From contig CP066701.1 of NCBI GenBank assembly GCA_016756695.1, positions 1,826,001-1,890,000 on the forward strand: a stretch of 64,000 nucleotides of DNA. The letters are read 5' to 3'. Within the stretch, counting starts at the first letter, position 1, and each line of letters starts with the position of its first letter. Both the position numbers and the translations under genes were made by a program. Source of the DNA: Heyndrickxia sporothermodurans (lineage in GTDB: Bacteria > Bacillota > Bacilli > Bacillales > Bacillaceae_C). Positions 52,754 to 62,461 of this stretch are shown here, in pieces. Under the pieces are notes generated by a model. The model saw only the letters and a list, made by a program, of their open reading frames with translations. It did no database searches and was not told the origin of the DNA.

Positions 52754-54460
52754 TTGAAGAAAAAGTCTTTTTATTCATTTTTTGCGGTTTTTCTAGCAGC
52801 AATGTTAATGCTAGCCGGCTGTTTCGGAGGGAAGGAAGAAACAGCAAAGCCAGCAGATGGTGACAGTGGCAAAAAAACTGAAGAAACCAAAGGACCAAAA
52901 GTATTAAAGCTGAATAACACGGAAGAACCTGGTGCCCTTCATCCGGGTCTTGCGCAAGGAACACATGACTCATGGATCCTTGAAGGAACATTTGAAGGTT
53001 TAACAAAGAAAACACCTGAAGGAAAAATTGTAGAAGGTATGGCGGAAAAATGGGAAACAAGTGAAGACGGCTTAACATGGACATTCCATTTACGAGATGG
53101 AATTAAATGGTCTAACGGTGACCCAGTTACTGCTGAAGATTTCGAATATGCATGGAAATTCGTGTTGAATCCTAAAAATGCTTCAACATATGCTTATCAA
53201 CTTTATTACCTTAAGGGTGGTACAGAGTTTAACAGTTTCAAACTTACAAAATCAAAAGATTCTAAGAAATTGGCAGAACAAGATAAAAAGCTAAAAGAAT
53301 TAGAAGATAAAGTAGGCGTTAAAGCCAAAGATGAAAAAACACTAGAAGTTACACTTGCATCATCTACACCATACTTCCTTGATTTAACATCATTCTACAC
53401 TTACTATCCAATCAGTAAAAAAGTACAAGAAGCAACTCCAAAATGGTATACAGAAGCATCAACATTTGTATCTAATGGTCCTTTCAAGCTTACAGAATGG
53501 AAGCATAAAGAAAGCTTGAAAATCGAAAAGAATGAAAACTACTATGACAAAGATAACATTAAGCTAGATGCGGTTACATTTGCAGTAATTGACCAAGAAA
53601 CTACTGCCTATCAAATGTACCAAAACGGTGAGTTGGACATGGTTTATCCAATCCCACAAGATGTATTACCTACGTTAAAAGATAATAAGGAGTTCCATAA
53701 CGGACCTGATTTATCAACATATTACTTCAATTTAAACAACAAAGTTAAACCATTTAATAATGCTAAAGTAAGAAAAGCACTAGCAATGGCTATCGATCGT
53801 AAAACAATTGTTGAAAATGTTGCACAAGGTGGACAACAACCAGCTTACTCTATTGTACCTCCAGGAATCCCTGAAGGGGACAATGGAGATTATCAAGAAA
53901 ACGGCGGCGATCTATTCAGTGAAAATGTAGATGAGGCTAAAAAGCTTCTTACAGAAGGGCTTAAAGAAGAAGGCTTAAGCAAAATGCCGAAGTTCTCTAT
54001 CGTTTACAATACAAATGAAGCGCATAAAAAGATTGCTGAGGCCATTCAAGAAATGTGGAGAAAAAATCTAGATATTAACGTTACACTTGAAAACGTTGAA
54101 TTCCAAGTAAAAATTGATCGTGAGCATGCGGGAGATTATCAAATTTCACGTGCTGGTTGGATCGGAGACTACGTAGATCCAATGACATTCATGGATCTTT
54201 GGGTATCAGATGGACCTTACAACGATGCAAAATGGAGCAATAAAGAATACGATCAATATATTAAAGTAGCAAAAGAATCCATGGATACTGCAACACGTAT
54301 GGATGCAATGCATAAAGCAGAAAAAATCCTAATGGATGAAATGCCTGTATTACCAATCTATTTCTACACAAAACCATATGTATTAAAAGAAAATGTTACA
54401 GGCTTCTTTACACCAATTAACAGATACCCTCAATACATCTATGCAGATATTGAGAATTAA
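52754..54460 (+). CDS. oppA: Oligopeptide ABC transporter, substrate-binding lipoprotein OppA
   Basis: The 568-aa lipoprotein has a signal ending in lipobox LAGC and belongs to the SBP_bac_5 family that captures peptides outside the cell. The DGLTWTFHLRDGIKWSNGDPVTAEDFEYAW block near residue 95 is diagnostic. It starts at TTG, with AGGGGGGAAAG just upstream. It heads an oppA-B-C-D-F order; a hairpin after it probably lets the binding protein be made in excess. Peptide uptake feeds nutrition and, in bacilli, signalling for sporulation and competence. Confidence 0.93.
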   Translation: MKKKSFYSFFAVFLAAMLMLAGCFGGKEETAKPADGDSGKKTEETKGPKVLKLNNTEEPGALHPGLAQGTHDSWILEGTFEGLTKKTPEGKIVEGMAEKWETSEDGLTWTFHLRDGIKWSNGDPVTAEDFEYAWKFVLNPKNASTYAYQLYYLKGGTEFNSFKLTKSKDSKKLAEQDKKLKELEDKVGVKAKDEKTLEVTLASSTPYFLDLTSFYTYYPISKKVQEATPKWYTEASTFVSNGPFKLTEWKHKESLKIEKNENYYDKDNIKLDAVTFAVIDQETTAYQMYQNGELDMVYPIPQDVLPTLKDNKEFHNGPDLSTYYFNLNNKVKPFNNAKVRKALAMAIDRKTIVENVAQGGQQPAYSIVPPGIPEGDNGDYQENGGDLFSENVDEAKKLLTEGLKEEGLSKMPKFSIVYNTNEAHKKIAEAIQEMWRKNLDINVTLENVEFQVKIDREHAGDYQISRAGWIGDYVDPMTFMDLWVSDGPYNDAKWSNKEYDQYIKVAKESMDTATRMDAMHKAEKILMDEMPVLPIYFYTKPYVLKENVTGFFTPINRYPQYIYADIEN

Positions 54461-54470
54461 AAACACAATT

Positions 54471-54510
54471 AAAGCAGTCGGTATGTCTTACGGACATACC
54501 CTGCTTTTTC
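54471..54510 (+). terminator. Intercistronic terminator/attenuator between oppA and oppB
   Basis: AAAGCAG and GGTATGTC pair with GGACATACC and CTGCTTT across a TTAC loop, followed by T. Partial read-through would raise OppA over the other subunits. Confidence 0.8.
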
Positions 54511-54530
54511 TTAAGAGAGGGTGATTTTTA

Positions 54531-55460
54531 ATGCTAAGATATTCCTTAAACCGTCTGTTTTGGGCAATTATCACAATTTGGGCAGTTATTACGATTACCT
54601 TTATCGTTATGCATAGCATTCCAGGAAACCCATTTGCCAGAGAAGGCGCCATGCCGAAGGCGGTATATGATAATCTTCAAGCTTACTATAACTTGGACAA
54701 GCCTAAAGTTGTTCAATACTTCTTATATTTGAAAGGTCTTTTGCATTTCGACTTTGGACCTTCATTAAAATCTCAATCAATTACAGTAAATGATTATATT
54801 CGAACAGGATTCCCAATTTCTTTACATCTAGGCCTACAAGCCATGGCGATTGCTATTCCATTTGGTCTAATCTTTGGAGTTGTAGCGTCTTTATTCAAAA
54901 ATCGTTGGCCAGATTATGTATCTATGATTCTAGCGATTATTGGAATTTCTGTACCAAGCTTTATTTTAGCAACTGTCCTCATTAATTATTTTGCAGTAGA
55001 GTGGAAGCTATTCCCAGTTGCTACGTGGAAATCCTGGGCACACACCGTATTACCTTCTATTTCACTAGCCTTATCACCAATGGCATTTATTGCACGATTA
55101 ATGCGTTCAAGTATGCTTGAGGTTATGGGACAGGACTATATTTTGACCGCAAAAGCAAAAGGTTTAGGAAAAAGCATGGTGATTATCAAGCATGCAATAC
55201 GGAATGCGATTCTACCGGTTGTGACCGTACTTGGTATACTTATAGCGAACGTTGTAACTGGAAGTTTCATTGTAGAGAGTATCTTTGGAATTCCAGGTAT
55301 GGGTGAAATGTTTGTTAAAGGTATTTTCAATCGTGACTATCCTGTCATCCTTGGGTCAACTGTATTTTATAGCGTAATCCTAATTTTGCTCATTTTCATC
55401 GTGGATATAGCTTATACATGGATCGATCCAAGAATTAAAGTGTCGGGGGAGAGTAAATAA
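54531..55460 (+). CDS. oppB: Oligopeptide ABC transporter permease OppB
   Basis: The 309-aa permease has six helices and the inner-membrane component signature (EVMGQDYILTAKAKGLGKSMVIIKHAIRNAILP), which docks to the ATPases. The N-terminal RYSLNRLFWAIITIWAVITITFIVMHSIPGNPF is typical of OppB/DppB. AGAGAGGGTGAT precedes the ATG. Its stop overlaps the oppC start by one base. Confidence 0.93.
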   Translation: MLRYSLNRLFWAIITIWAVITITFIVMHSIPGNPFAREGAMPKAVYDNLQAYYNLDKPKVVQYFLYLKGLLHFDFGPSLKSQSITVNDYIRTGFPISLHLGLQAMAIAIPFGLIFGVVASLFKNRWPDYVSMILAIIGISVPSFILATVLINYFAVEWKLFPVATWKSWAHTVLPSISLALSPMAFIARLMRSSMLEVMGQDYILTAKAKGLGKSMVIIKHAIRNAILPVVTVLGILIANVVTGSFIVESIFGIPGMGEMFVKGIFNRDYPVILGSTVFYSVILILLIFIVDIAYTWIDPRIKVSGESK

Positions 55461-56389
55461 TGGCAAACGATTTAAAATTCACAGAAGAGTTGTTCTTACC
55501 AGCAGAGGATAATTTTAAAGAAGCCGAAAAAATTTCTCGTCCAACGGTTTCATATTGGGCAAATGTTTGGAGACGATTGAAAGCAAATAAATTGGCCTTA
55601 GTAGGATTAATTATTATCATTCTCCTAGTCATTATGGCTATTATCGGTCCACATTTGAATGGTTATAAATATTATGAGCAAGATTTCACAAGCAAAAATT
55701 TAAAGCCGAATGCTGAGCATTGGTTCGGTACAGATTCTTCAGGAAGGGACATGTTTACGCGAGCGTGGTCAGGAGCAAGAATCTCATTATTTATTGGGCT
55801 TGCTGCAGCAGTCATTGATTTTATCATTGGTGTTTTGTATGGAGGTATTTCCGCTTTAAGAGGTGGGAGAACAGATAACGCAATGATGCGTATTGCTGAA
55901 GTTTTGTATGCGATTCCATATTTACTAATGGTCATTTTAATTATGGTTGTCTTTCCAGAACAAGGAAGAGGAATGTTCTCGATCATCATTGCAATGACGA
56001 TTACTGGATGGATTCCAATGGCAAGGCTTGTGCGAGGACAAGTTTTACAGTTAAAACAATATGAATACGTACATGCCTCAGAGGTAGCAGGCGGCAAAAC
56101 ATCTTGGATTTTAAGAAAGCATATGATTCCTAATACAATGGGACCAATTCTTGTAAATATTACACTTACCGTTCCGACAGCCATTTTCGGTGAGGCAACA
56201 TTAAGTTTCCTAGGATTAGGGATTCCGGCACCACAAGCGAGCTGGGGGACAATGGCAAATGATGCACTTCAAAGCATCTTAGTCGGAAACTTCTATCAAC
56301 TATTAATTCCGGCAGCATTAATTTCCTTAACCATGTTTGCCTTTAATGTCTTCGGTGATGGTTTAAGAGATGCGCTTGATCCGAGATAA
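55460..56389 (+). CDS. oppC: Oligopeptide ABC transporter permease OppC
   Basis: The 309-aa permease has an N-terminal OppC domain (RPTVSYWANVWRRLKANKLALVGL), LKPNAEHWFGTDSSGRDMFTRAWSGARISL and the EAA-like loop YVHASEVAGGKTSWILRKHMIPNTMGPILV. It pairs with OppB to form the membrane channel. ATG overlaps the oppB stop; GGGGGAGAG lies inside the end of oppB as ribosome site. Confidence 0.93.
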   Translation: MANDLKFTEELFLPAEDNFKEAEKISRPTVSYWANVWRRLKANKLALVGLIIIILLVIMAIIGPHLNGYKYYEQDFTSKNLKPNAEHWFGTDSSGRDMFTRAWSGARISLFIGLAAAVIDFIIGVLYGGISALRGGRTDNAMMRIAEVLYAIPYLLMVILIMVVFPEQGRGMFSIIIAMTITGWIPMARLVRGQVLQLKQYEYVHASEVAGGKTSWILRKHMIPNTMGPILVNITLTVPTAIFGEATLSFLGLGIPAPQASWGTMANDALQSILVGNFYQLLIPAALISLTMFAFNVFGDGLRDALDPR

Positions 56390-56423
56390 GTAGGGTCAAA
56401 TATGAGAAAAGGAGGAACACACC

Positions 56424-57425
56424 ATGGGTAATTTACTAGAAGTTAAAGACTTACATGTTTCCTTTGGGACCTATGCGGGTGAAGTCCAGGCGGTTCGAGG
56501 AGTTAGTTTTGAAGTGAAGCAAGGGGAAGCAATTGCAATCGTTGGGGAATCGGGCTGTGGAAAAAGTGTCACAGCTAAATCGATTATGAAACTATTGTCT
56601 ACCCCGCCGGCTAAATATAAAAGCGGTTCAATCTTATTCAATGGACAAGATCTAATTCCTAAAAACGAAAGGGAGATGCAAAGGATTCGTGGAAATGATA
56701 TTAGTATGATTTTCCAAGACCCGATGACATCTTTAAACCCTACGAGTAAGGTAGGAAGCCAAATCATGGAAGCTGTCCTGCAGCATAATAAGGTTTCCCG
56801 GAAAGAAGCATGGACAGTTGCGAAAGAAATGCTCGAATTGGTAGGAATTCCTCAACCGGAAAAAAGATTGGATCAGTATCCACATGAATTTTCGGGTGGG
56901 ATGAGACAAAGAGCGATGATAGCGATGGCACTTGCTTGTCGTCCGAAATTATTAATTGCTGATGAACCTACCACTGCACTGGATGTTACGATCCAAGCAC
57001 AGATACTAGAGCTTATGAAGGGCCTGCAACAAAAAACGGAAACTTCTATTATATTAATCACACATGATTTAGGTGTTGTTGCGGAAATGTGTGATCGGGT
57101 GATTGTTATGTATGCGGGAAAAGTAGTGGAGACAGGGACAGTTGAGGAAATCTTTGAAAAGCCACAACATCCTTATACAAAAGGACTTTTAAAATCAGTT
57201 CCAAGATTGGATATGAACAAAAACGAGCCACTTGCACCAATAATTGGTACACCGCCGGATTTATTAGAGCCGCCGAAAGGATGCTCCTTTTATGCGAGAT
57301 GTGAGTCTGCTATGAGAATATGTAAAGACTATTCCCCGGAGCTAGAAGAGGTGGCAAAAGGTCAAACTGCTGCATGCTGGCTCCACCATCCGCTTGTCTC
57401 CATGAAAAAGGCTAGTGGTAAATAG
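56424..57425 (+). CDS. oppD: Oligopeptide ABC transporter ATPase OppD
   Basis: The 333-aa ATPase has Walker [10 protein letters not shown] near residue 41, Q-loop FQDPMTSLNPT, signature FSGGMRQRAMIAMAL, Walker B LLIADEPTTALD and the switch histidine in LITHDLGVVAEM. The C-terminal oligopeptide-transporter region with GCSFYARCESAMRIC carries cysteines that may bind an FeS cluster as in DppD-type proteins. GGAGGAA precedes the ATG. Confidence 0.94.
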   Translation: MGNLLEVKDLHVSFGTYAGEVQAVRGVSFEVKQGEAIAIVGESGCGKSVTAKSIMKLLSTPPAKYKSGSILFNGQDLIPKNEREMQRIRGNDISMIFQDPMTSLNPTSKVGSQIMEAVLQHNKVSRKEAWTVAKEMLELVGIPQPEKRLDQYPHEFSGGMRQRAMIAMALACRPKLLIADEPTTALDVTIQAQILELMKGLQQKTETSIILITHDLGVVAEMCDRVIVMYAGKVVETGTVEEIFEKPQHPYTKGLLKSVPRLDMNKNEPLAPIIGTPPDLLEPPKGCSFYARCESAMRICKDYSPELEEVAKGQTAACWLHHPLVSMKKASGK

Positions 57426-57441
57426 TGAGGAGGAGATTTAG

Positions 57442-58443
57442 ATGAATTCGAAAACAATTGAGACAAATGATGCGAACAAGACGAGCACTCTTACTCCTCT
57501 TATCGAAGTGAAAAACTTAAAGAAGTACTTCGGTTCCGGTGATCAGGCGTTGAAAGCAGTAGATGGAATTAACCTAGATATCTACCCTGGAGAAACGGTT
57601 GGACTAGTTGGAGAAAGTGGCTGTGGGAAGTCAACGGCAGGTCGAACGATTATTCGTTTATATGATGCAACGGAAGGCGAAGTGCTGTTTAACGGTAAAA
57701 ATATTTATAAGAATAGTAGTAGTGAAATGGCTAAAGTACGCAGAGAAATACAATTGATCTTCCAAGATCCGTATGCTTCCTTAAATCCACGAATGACCGT
57801 TGAAGAGATTATCGGTGAGCCCATCGCCATTCATGGATTGTTACATGGAAAAAAGAAACGTGAACGTGTATTAGAATTATTAAAACTAGTAGGGTTGGAT
57901 CCCGAACATATTCATCGATTTCCACATGAGTTTAGTGGTGGACAACGTCAGCGGATTGGAATAGCCCGAGCATTGGCATTAAATCCGAAATTCATCGTCT
58001 GTGATGAACCGATATCTGCTCTGGATGTTTCGATTCAAGCGCAGGTTGTTAATTTACTGAAAGATTTACAGAAAGAGATGGGGCTGACGTACTTATTTAT
58101 CGCTCATGACCTATCGATGGTTAAATATATTTCTGATCGAATCCTTGTAATGTATTTAGGGAATATGATGGAGCTTTCGGAAAGTGAAGAATTATATAAT
58201 GAGCCCCTACATCCTTATACACAAGCACTGTTATCAGCGGTACCGATTCCGAACCCTAAATTAAAAAGAGAACGAATTGTTTTACAAGGGGATGTACCAA
58301 GTCCAATTAACCCGCCGAGCGGCTGTGTCTTTAGAACACGCTGCATGCATGCCATGGACATCTGCGCACAAAAGAAACCAGAATGGCATGAAGCAAAACC
58401 AGGACATTTTGTAAGTTGTCATTTGTATAATAAAAATATATAA
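57442..58443 (+). CDS. oppF: Oligopeptide ABC transporter ATPase OppF
   Basis: The 333-aa ATPase partner of OppD has Walker [11 protein letters not shown]-loop [14 protein letters not shown], signature [15 protein letters not shown], Walker [13 protein letters not shown] and switch histidine in [13 protein letters not shown]. The C-terminal [17 protein letters not shown] segment again has the cysteine pattern. GAGGAGGAG precedes the ATG, 16 bp after oppD. It ends the operon. Confidence 0.94.
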   Translation: MNSKTIETNDANKTSTLTPLIEVKNLKKYFGSGDQALKAVDGINLDIYPGETVGLVGESGCGKSTAGRTIIRLYDATEGEVLFNGKNIYKNSSSEMAKVRREIQLIFQDPYASLNPRMTVEEIIGEPIAIHGLLHGKKKRERVLELLKLVGLDPEHIHRFPHEFSGGQRQRIGIARALALNPKFIVCDEPISALDVSIQAQVVNLLKDLQKEMGLTYLFIAHDLSMVKYISDRILVMYLGNMMELSESEELYNEPLHPYTQALLSAVPIPNPKLKRERIVLQGDVPSPINPPSGCVFRTRCMHAMDICAQKKPEWHEAKPGHFVSCHLYNKNI

Positions 58444-58447
58444 GAAC

Positions 58448-58483
58448 AAAAAAACTGAGATGCAAACTGTCTCAGTTTTTTTG
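58448..58483 (+). terminator. Terminator of the opp operon
   Basis: AAAAACTGAGA (58450-58460) pairs with TCTCAGTTTTT (58470-58480) and T follow. Confidence 0.88.
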
Positions 58484-58602
58484 TTTAGGCACTTTTTTTG
58501 AAAGATGGGTTGCTTTGCTTTAAACACAAAATAAAATTGAAAATGCTGAGTGGATTGGAGCGGAAAGAAACGGGCCATTGTTTATTCCCAAGACTACAAA
58601 CT

Positions 58603-58878
58603 TTAATTAAATATTATCATATACAATTGCATAGCCGAGAGCCCAAGCATCATAACAATTGTTAACATACTTCTTAGTCCGGACTTCCAATCTTTCACCG
58701 AGAATAAACCAATTACACCGAGATAGAGAATAATAACAGATAATGCAAATGTAATATATAATGGTTGAGTAATGGTAAACTGAATGGAATGAAGAAAATT
58801 TGTGATGTATGCAATCATGAACAGAAGTGTACAACCTATACATAATAAAAAGGAATATAAATTTAAACGAACACTCAT
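58603..58878 (-). CDS. Small membrane protein of unknown function, 91 aa
   Basis: I do not recognise it. It has three predicted membrane helices (about 7-28, 36-56 and 65-88) and little else. AAGGAAGG lies eight bases before ATG 58878, which is therefore preferred to GTG 58887. It converges on the opp operon. Confidence 0.55.
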   Translation of the reverse strand: MSVRLNLYSFLLCIGCTLLFMIAYITNFLHSIQFTITQPLYITFALSVIILYLGVIGLFSVKDWKSGLRSMLTIVMMLGLSAMQLYMIIFN

Positions 58879-59078
58879 GTAAGACACCTTCCTTTAGTTG
58901 TTTTTGTCGATTTTGTGTCTAAAATATGTATATTTAATGAATATTCGCTATGTTCATTTAAAATCCTTCTTTTTTAAAAACTTTTAAGTCCTTTTATGTA
59001 TTTTTGTTAGGAATAAGAAAAATTCCCTTTTTTAAGGTAGAATAAGATAGGTGAAAAAACTACTTTGGAGGAGTAGGC

Positions 59079-59744
59079 ATGTGCGGTCGATTTAATTTGT
59101 ATTCCAGTATCGAAGATTTATTGGAGCGGTTCGATCTTATAAATTGGGAAATGATTGAACTTTCCCCAAGATATAATATTGCACCGAGCCAAGAAGTATT
59201 GGCAATCGTTGAAGGAAAAAGTGGGCATCGTGGTGGCTTCCTGCGTTGGGGGTTAGTTCCTGCATGGGCAAATGATCCGAAGATTGGTTATAAAATGATT
59301 AATGCCAGAGCTGAAACGATCGATGAAAAGCCAAGCTTCAAAAGTTTGTTAGCGAGGAGACGTTGCCTAATCATCGCCGATGGTTTTTATGAATGGAAGA
59401 AGGAAGGAAATAGAAAAACACCATACCACATTTATTTAAAAGATAGACAACCCTTTACATTCGCTGGTCTTTGGGATCGTTGGAATCAAGATGGAGAAAT
59501 GATTCAATCATGTACGATTATTACAACAGAGGCCAATGAACTAATGAAGGATATTCACGACAGAATGCCGGTCATCTTAACGAAGGAATCTCAAAAAGTC
59601 TGGCTGGACCGGTCCCTTCAAGATGAAAAACAACTCAAATCCCTTTTAGTACCGTTTGCTCCAACATTAATGGAGGCCAACACCATATCAGAACTAGTAA
59701 ATAGTCCAAAGAATGATGGGGCGAAAATACTAAATTCACTATAA
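59079..59744 (+). CDS. SRAP domain protein (YedK/HMCES family)
   Basis: The 221-aa protein begins MCGRFN; after Met removal the N-terminal Cys forms a covalent link with abasic sites in single-stranded DNA, protecting them at forks. Supporting residues are in place: N in MINARAETI, E in GFYEWKK and H in IHDRMPVIL. The domain fills the whole protein. GGAGGAGTAG precedes the ATG. The VanZ-like gene follows by 15 bp, probably in the same transcript. Confidence 0.92.
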   Translation: MCGRFNLYSSIEDLLERFDLINWEMIELSPRYNIAPSQEVLAIVEGKSGHRGGFLRWGLVPAWANDPKIGYKMINARAETIDEKPSFKSLLARRRCLIIADGFYEWKKEGNRKTPYHIYLKDRQPFTFAGLWDRWNQDGEMIQSCTIITTEANELMKDIHDRMPVILTKESQKVWLDRSLQDEKQLKSLLVPFAPTLMEANTISELVNSPKNDGAKILNSL

Positions 59745-59759
59745 GAAAAGGTTGATAGA

Positions 59760-60164
59760 ATGAAAAAACAAACAATTTGGTGGGTATTAGCCATCATCAT
59801 GTGTATCATAATTTATAATTTTACGGCTGCACCGGAATCTACTGGCTCCAACACCTTGAAAATAATTGAAAGAATAACGGGATTAAAAGGTGAAGCAGCA
59901 GGCGTATTGAATTTTATTATTCGAAAGCTAGCCCATATTAGTGTATTTGGATTATTGGGGATCTTTTTATATAATGCATTTCGCAAAAATAAGATATTCT
60001 TTGCATGGTTTTTGACGACGCTTTATGCAGCAAGCGATGAGTACCATCAATCACTTGTTCCAAATCGTACGGCTTCCGTCTGTGATGTATTATTGGATTC
60101 TGGTGGGGCATTACTAGCCATGCTAATTATTCGGGCAATTTTTAAAGGAAAACAAAAGGAGTAG
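59760..60164 (+). CDS. VanZ-family membrane protein
   Basis: The 134-aa protein has four hydrophobic segments and VanZ motifs: NFIIRKLAHISVFGLLGIFLYNA, then AASDEYHQSLVPNRTASVCDVLLDSGGALLA. VanZ proteins have been linked to teicoplanin or lipid-related resistance, but most chromosomal members are uncharacterised. AAAAGG precedes the ATG. A GGAGTAG/CTACTCC hairpin (60158-60184) overlaps its 3' end without a T tail. Confidence 0.85.
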   Translation: MKKQTIWWVLAIIMCIIIYNFTAAPESTGSNTLKIIERITGLKGEAAGVLNFIIRKLAHISVFGLLGIFLYNAFRKNKIFFAWFLTTLYAASDEYHQSLVPNRTASVCDVLLDSGGALLAMLIIRAIFKGKQKE

Positions 60165-60191
60165 TTCATGAGGAATCTACTCCAAAAGTGA

Positions 60192-61055
60192 TTATGGATT
60201 GTTACTCGGGTCAGTTACAATTGTGTTATTATCATCTGTTCCGCCATTTTTCGGGTTATCCGTCTGCTGACTTTTTTCATCGCTATTTTGTGTGCCATCT
60301 GTTGGGGGATCCTCGTCTTGTTGTGAATCCTCTTTTGGCTGACCGGCGGCATCATCCTGTTGAGAATTATCCTCATTTTTTTCCTTGGGTTCTTCCTTTT
60401 TACTGTTATCTTCTGTTTTTGTTTCATCTTTTTGTGTATCTTTGTTCGGATCATTTGTTTCTTCACCTTCCGGATCTTTCTTTCCATTTAGAAGATCATC
60501 CATCGTAATTGGGAAGGTGTGCTGATCCGGATTTTCTTTAAGAAGTGCTGTTAATTTTTCATTCAACAGTTTTAAATGTTCTTCACTGTCTGAAGTTGTT
60601 TGGAAGTTATTTTGGGCAAATCGTACATCCAAATTTGGTAAAGAAGCAAGATCTGCTGTTTGCTTATGTGCGACAAGTCGGATATTTTTGAGGCCAACTT
60701 CACCAACACGGGGAATATAAATTTCATCAAATGTCAGCTTCGTCACGTCTGCACACATTTTACTTAACTCATCAGGTCCATTTGATGTCATTTGCATAGT
60801 AATACCGGCGTTTATCTTTGTTAATCTCATCCCGTAAATCGTCGATTTCGCAAAGCAAAGGCGTAGCATGACTTTTTTCGGAGAATGGGATGTCTCACCG
60901 GTGACAATACTAGGCAAGCTTATGACACCTTCAACACGGTCCGCCTCAATGATAAAACCCTCCGAAGATGTCGATTCAGCAATAGATGGATGTATCCATG
61001 TTCCATTAAAAACGATATAAAGGATAAGTATAAAAGGGAATGTTCTCTTTAACAT
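60192..61055 (-). CDS. Secreted protein with acidic low-complexity tail, unknown
   Basis: The protein of about 287 aa has a signal peptide (1-27), a folded domain (about 30-170: EGFIIEADRVEGVISLPSIV, MLRLCFAKSTIYGMRLTKI, TFDEIYIPRVGEVGLKNIRLVAHK) and a tail of about 110 residues made of D, E, K, N, Q, T and S. The folded part has the short beta-strand, lipid-modulator-like look of its DUF6230 neighbour, but I cannot name a family. ATG 61055 is chosen because TTGGTG is six bases ahead. It is third in an operon with DUF6114 and DUF6230 genes. Confidence 0.65.
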   Translation of the reverse strand: MLKRTFPFILILYIVFNGTWIHPSIAESTSSEGFIIEADRVEGVISLPSIVTGETSHSPKKVMLRLCFAKSTIYGMRLTKINAGITMQMTSNGPDELSKMCADVTKLTFDEIYIPRVGEVGLKNIRLVAHKQTADLASLPNLDVRFAQNNFQTTSDSEEHLKLLNEKLTALLKENPDQHTFPITMDDLLNGKKDPEGEETNDPNKDTQKDETKTEDNSKKEEPKEKNEDNSQQDDAAGQPKEDSQQDEDPPTDGTQNSDEKSQQTDNPKNGGTDDNNTIVTDPSNNP

Positions 61056-61079
61056 AGCTATCACCAAATTTCAAATGAT

Positions 61080-61493
61080 TCATTTACTTGCCGCAATTTC
61101 TTGAATTGTTTGATCCTCTTCTATTTGTTCTTTATTTGTTGAAACCGGTACAGTTCTCCAGGCGATAGAAAAGGAACCACCAATAATTCCGAGAATCGTC
61201 CCGATAAAAAAACCACCTAATGCTCCCATAATAGATAAAACGGATAAAAAAATAGTTAAAATTCCAAATACCGTATGAAATTTCGGGAAAATATAGCCTA
61301 AAATTCCTAAAAGGACAATTAAGCCGCCGAAAATAATTCCGATGACAACTAAATTACCAGGGGCAAAGGCGATTTGAATTAACTGCAAAGGTACATATAA
61401 AATAATAAGACCAGAAAGGAGCGACAAAGTCGCCCCCCAAAATGGTCGGCTCATTCTCCAGTATTTAAAACGCTGTCTAATCGTTTGTTTCAT
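61080..61493 (-). CDS. DUF6114-family membrane protein
   Basis: The 137-aa protein has four membrane helices and begins RFKYWRMSRPFWGATLSLLSGLIILYVPL, the pattern I associate with DUF6114. The family is known mainly from actinobacteria, where it is encoded next to DUF6230. GGAGTTG precedes the ATG. It lies 30 bp after the DUF6230 gene and 24 bp before the acidic-tail gene. Confidence 0.75.
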   Translation of the reverse strand: MKQTIRQRFKYWRMSRPFWGATLSLLSGLIILYVPLQLIQIAFAPGNLVVIGIIFGGLIVLLGILGYIFPKFHTVFGILTIFLSVLSIMGALGGFFIGTILGIIGGSFSIAWRTVPVSTNKEQIEEDQTIQEIAASK

Positions 61494-61523
61494 TCTTTTT
61501 CAACTCCTAGCGAGAGCCAATGT

Positions 61524-62129
61524 TTATTTGCCTTTTTTAATAAATTCAACTTTCAATCCAGGTAGTTTAGCTACTTGTTGGAAAAGGTAATGTGTATCAA
61601 GGCTACCGTTTTTGATTGTGACGGTTGTTGCACCTTGTGTAAAAGCTTTGCTAGCAGCTTCTGGATCATTTGCTTGAACATAATTTTCGCTTATATTCAT
61701 ATTTGTAAATTGAGCATTTCCTTGTACAAGTGCCGCTTTTTGAATAAGACCAGTTAATTCAACAGGAACACTACCGTTACCAGCAGTAATCATAACCGTG
61801 TAATCACCGAGAAGTGGGAGTGAGACTTCTTTTGAAATTTTTAAACCTTTAATGGTGACTTCTTTGATATCATTTACAAATACTGGTTTCACATGATCGG
61901 CACCTTTGCTTGGGTCACCGTATAGGGATCCATACAATTTAAATCCTTTCCCTTGCATCTCATCAAACGATACATTGAACTTTCCAATACCACCCATCGG
62001 CATTGCATAGGCAACACCTGTTGCTCCAAACACTGTTAGTAGTGACCCAAGAAATAAAAAACCCGCTAATAGTGCAATTAAGAAATGCTTTTTTGATGTT
62101 TTCCCCTGTAAGACCATTGCCTCATTCAT
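61524..62129 (-). CDS. DUF6230-family exported protein
   Basis: The 201-aa protein has an uncleaved or late-cleaved N-terminal hydrophobic segment (about 14-42) and a beta-rich domain with FNVSFDEMQGKGFKLYGSLYGD, VNDIKEVTIKGLKISKEVSLP and TNMNISENYV. This resembles DUF6230, whose function is unknown. AAGGGGTG precedes the ATG. A perfect cre lies 75-90 bp upstream, so the operon is probably under CcpA control. Confidence 0.75.
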   Translation of the reverse strand: MNEAMVLQGKTSKKHFLIALLAGFLFLGSLLTVFGATGVAYAMPMGGIGKFNVSFDEMQGKGFKLYGSLYGDPSKGADHVKPVFVNDIKEVTIKGLKISKEVSLPLLGDYTVMITAGNGSVPVELTGLIQKAALVQGNAQFTNMNISENYVQANDPEAASKAFTQGATTVTIKNGSLDTHYLFQQVAKLPGLKVEFIKKGK

Positions 62130-62203
62130 TTAGATCTTCACCCCTTCTTCGTGTTTAACGTATTAACTGGATAATCAGGTCTCTGTTTTGGCAAACACCC
62201 CCT

Positions 62204-62219
62204 TTGCAAGCGGTTTCAA
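62204..62219. promoter_or_regulatory. Perfect cre site upstream of the DUF6230 operon
   Basis: TTGCAAGCGGTTTCAA matches WTGNAANCGNWNNCAW at every defined position. It lies in the 332-bp gap between divergent genes, nearer the DUF6230 side. Confidence 0.8.
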
Positions 62220-62461
62220 ACCTTTTTTCTTAAATTTTATTCAAAAAAGTGTGAATACTGAATTCCTATATATGTAGGAAAATCAATTTTTCATTCCCTA
62301 CAAATGTCGTGTTCCAGTTAATGACAATTTTCGAGAAGTTATGTCAAATTTAATCTAATTTTCGTGTAAGAAAAAGGACTTAAGTAAGGAACGTTATGAT
62401 ACTATAAAATATAGACGGAATGTTCAAAAAATATATCGATGCAGGAAAGTAAGGGGAGAGA
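62220..62461 (+). other. Gap between the DUF6230 operon and the GAF-LuxR regulator
   Basis: The gap holds the inverted repeat TTCCTA/TAGGAA (about 62261-62278), a TATAAAATATA stretch near 62402 that may be the -10 of the regulator, and GGGGAG (62453-62458) as its ribosome site. No gene is apparent. Confidence 0.45.
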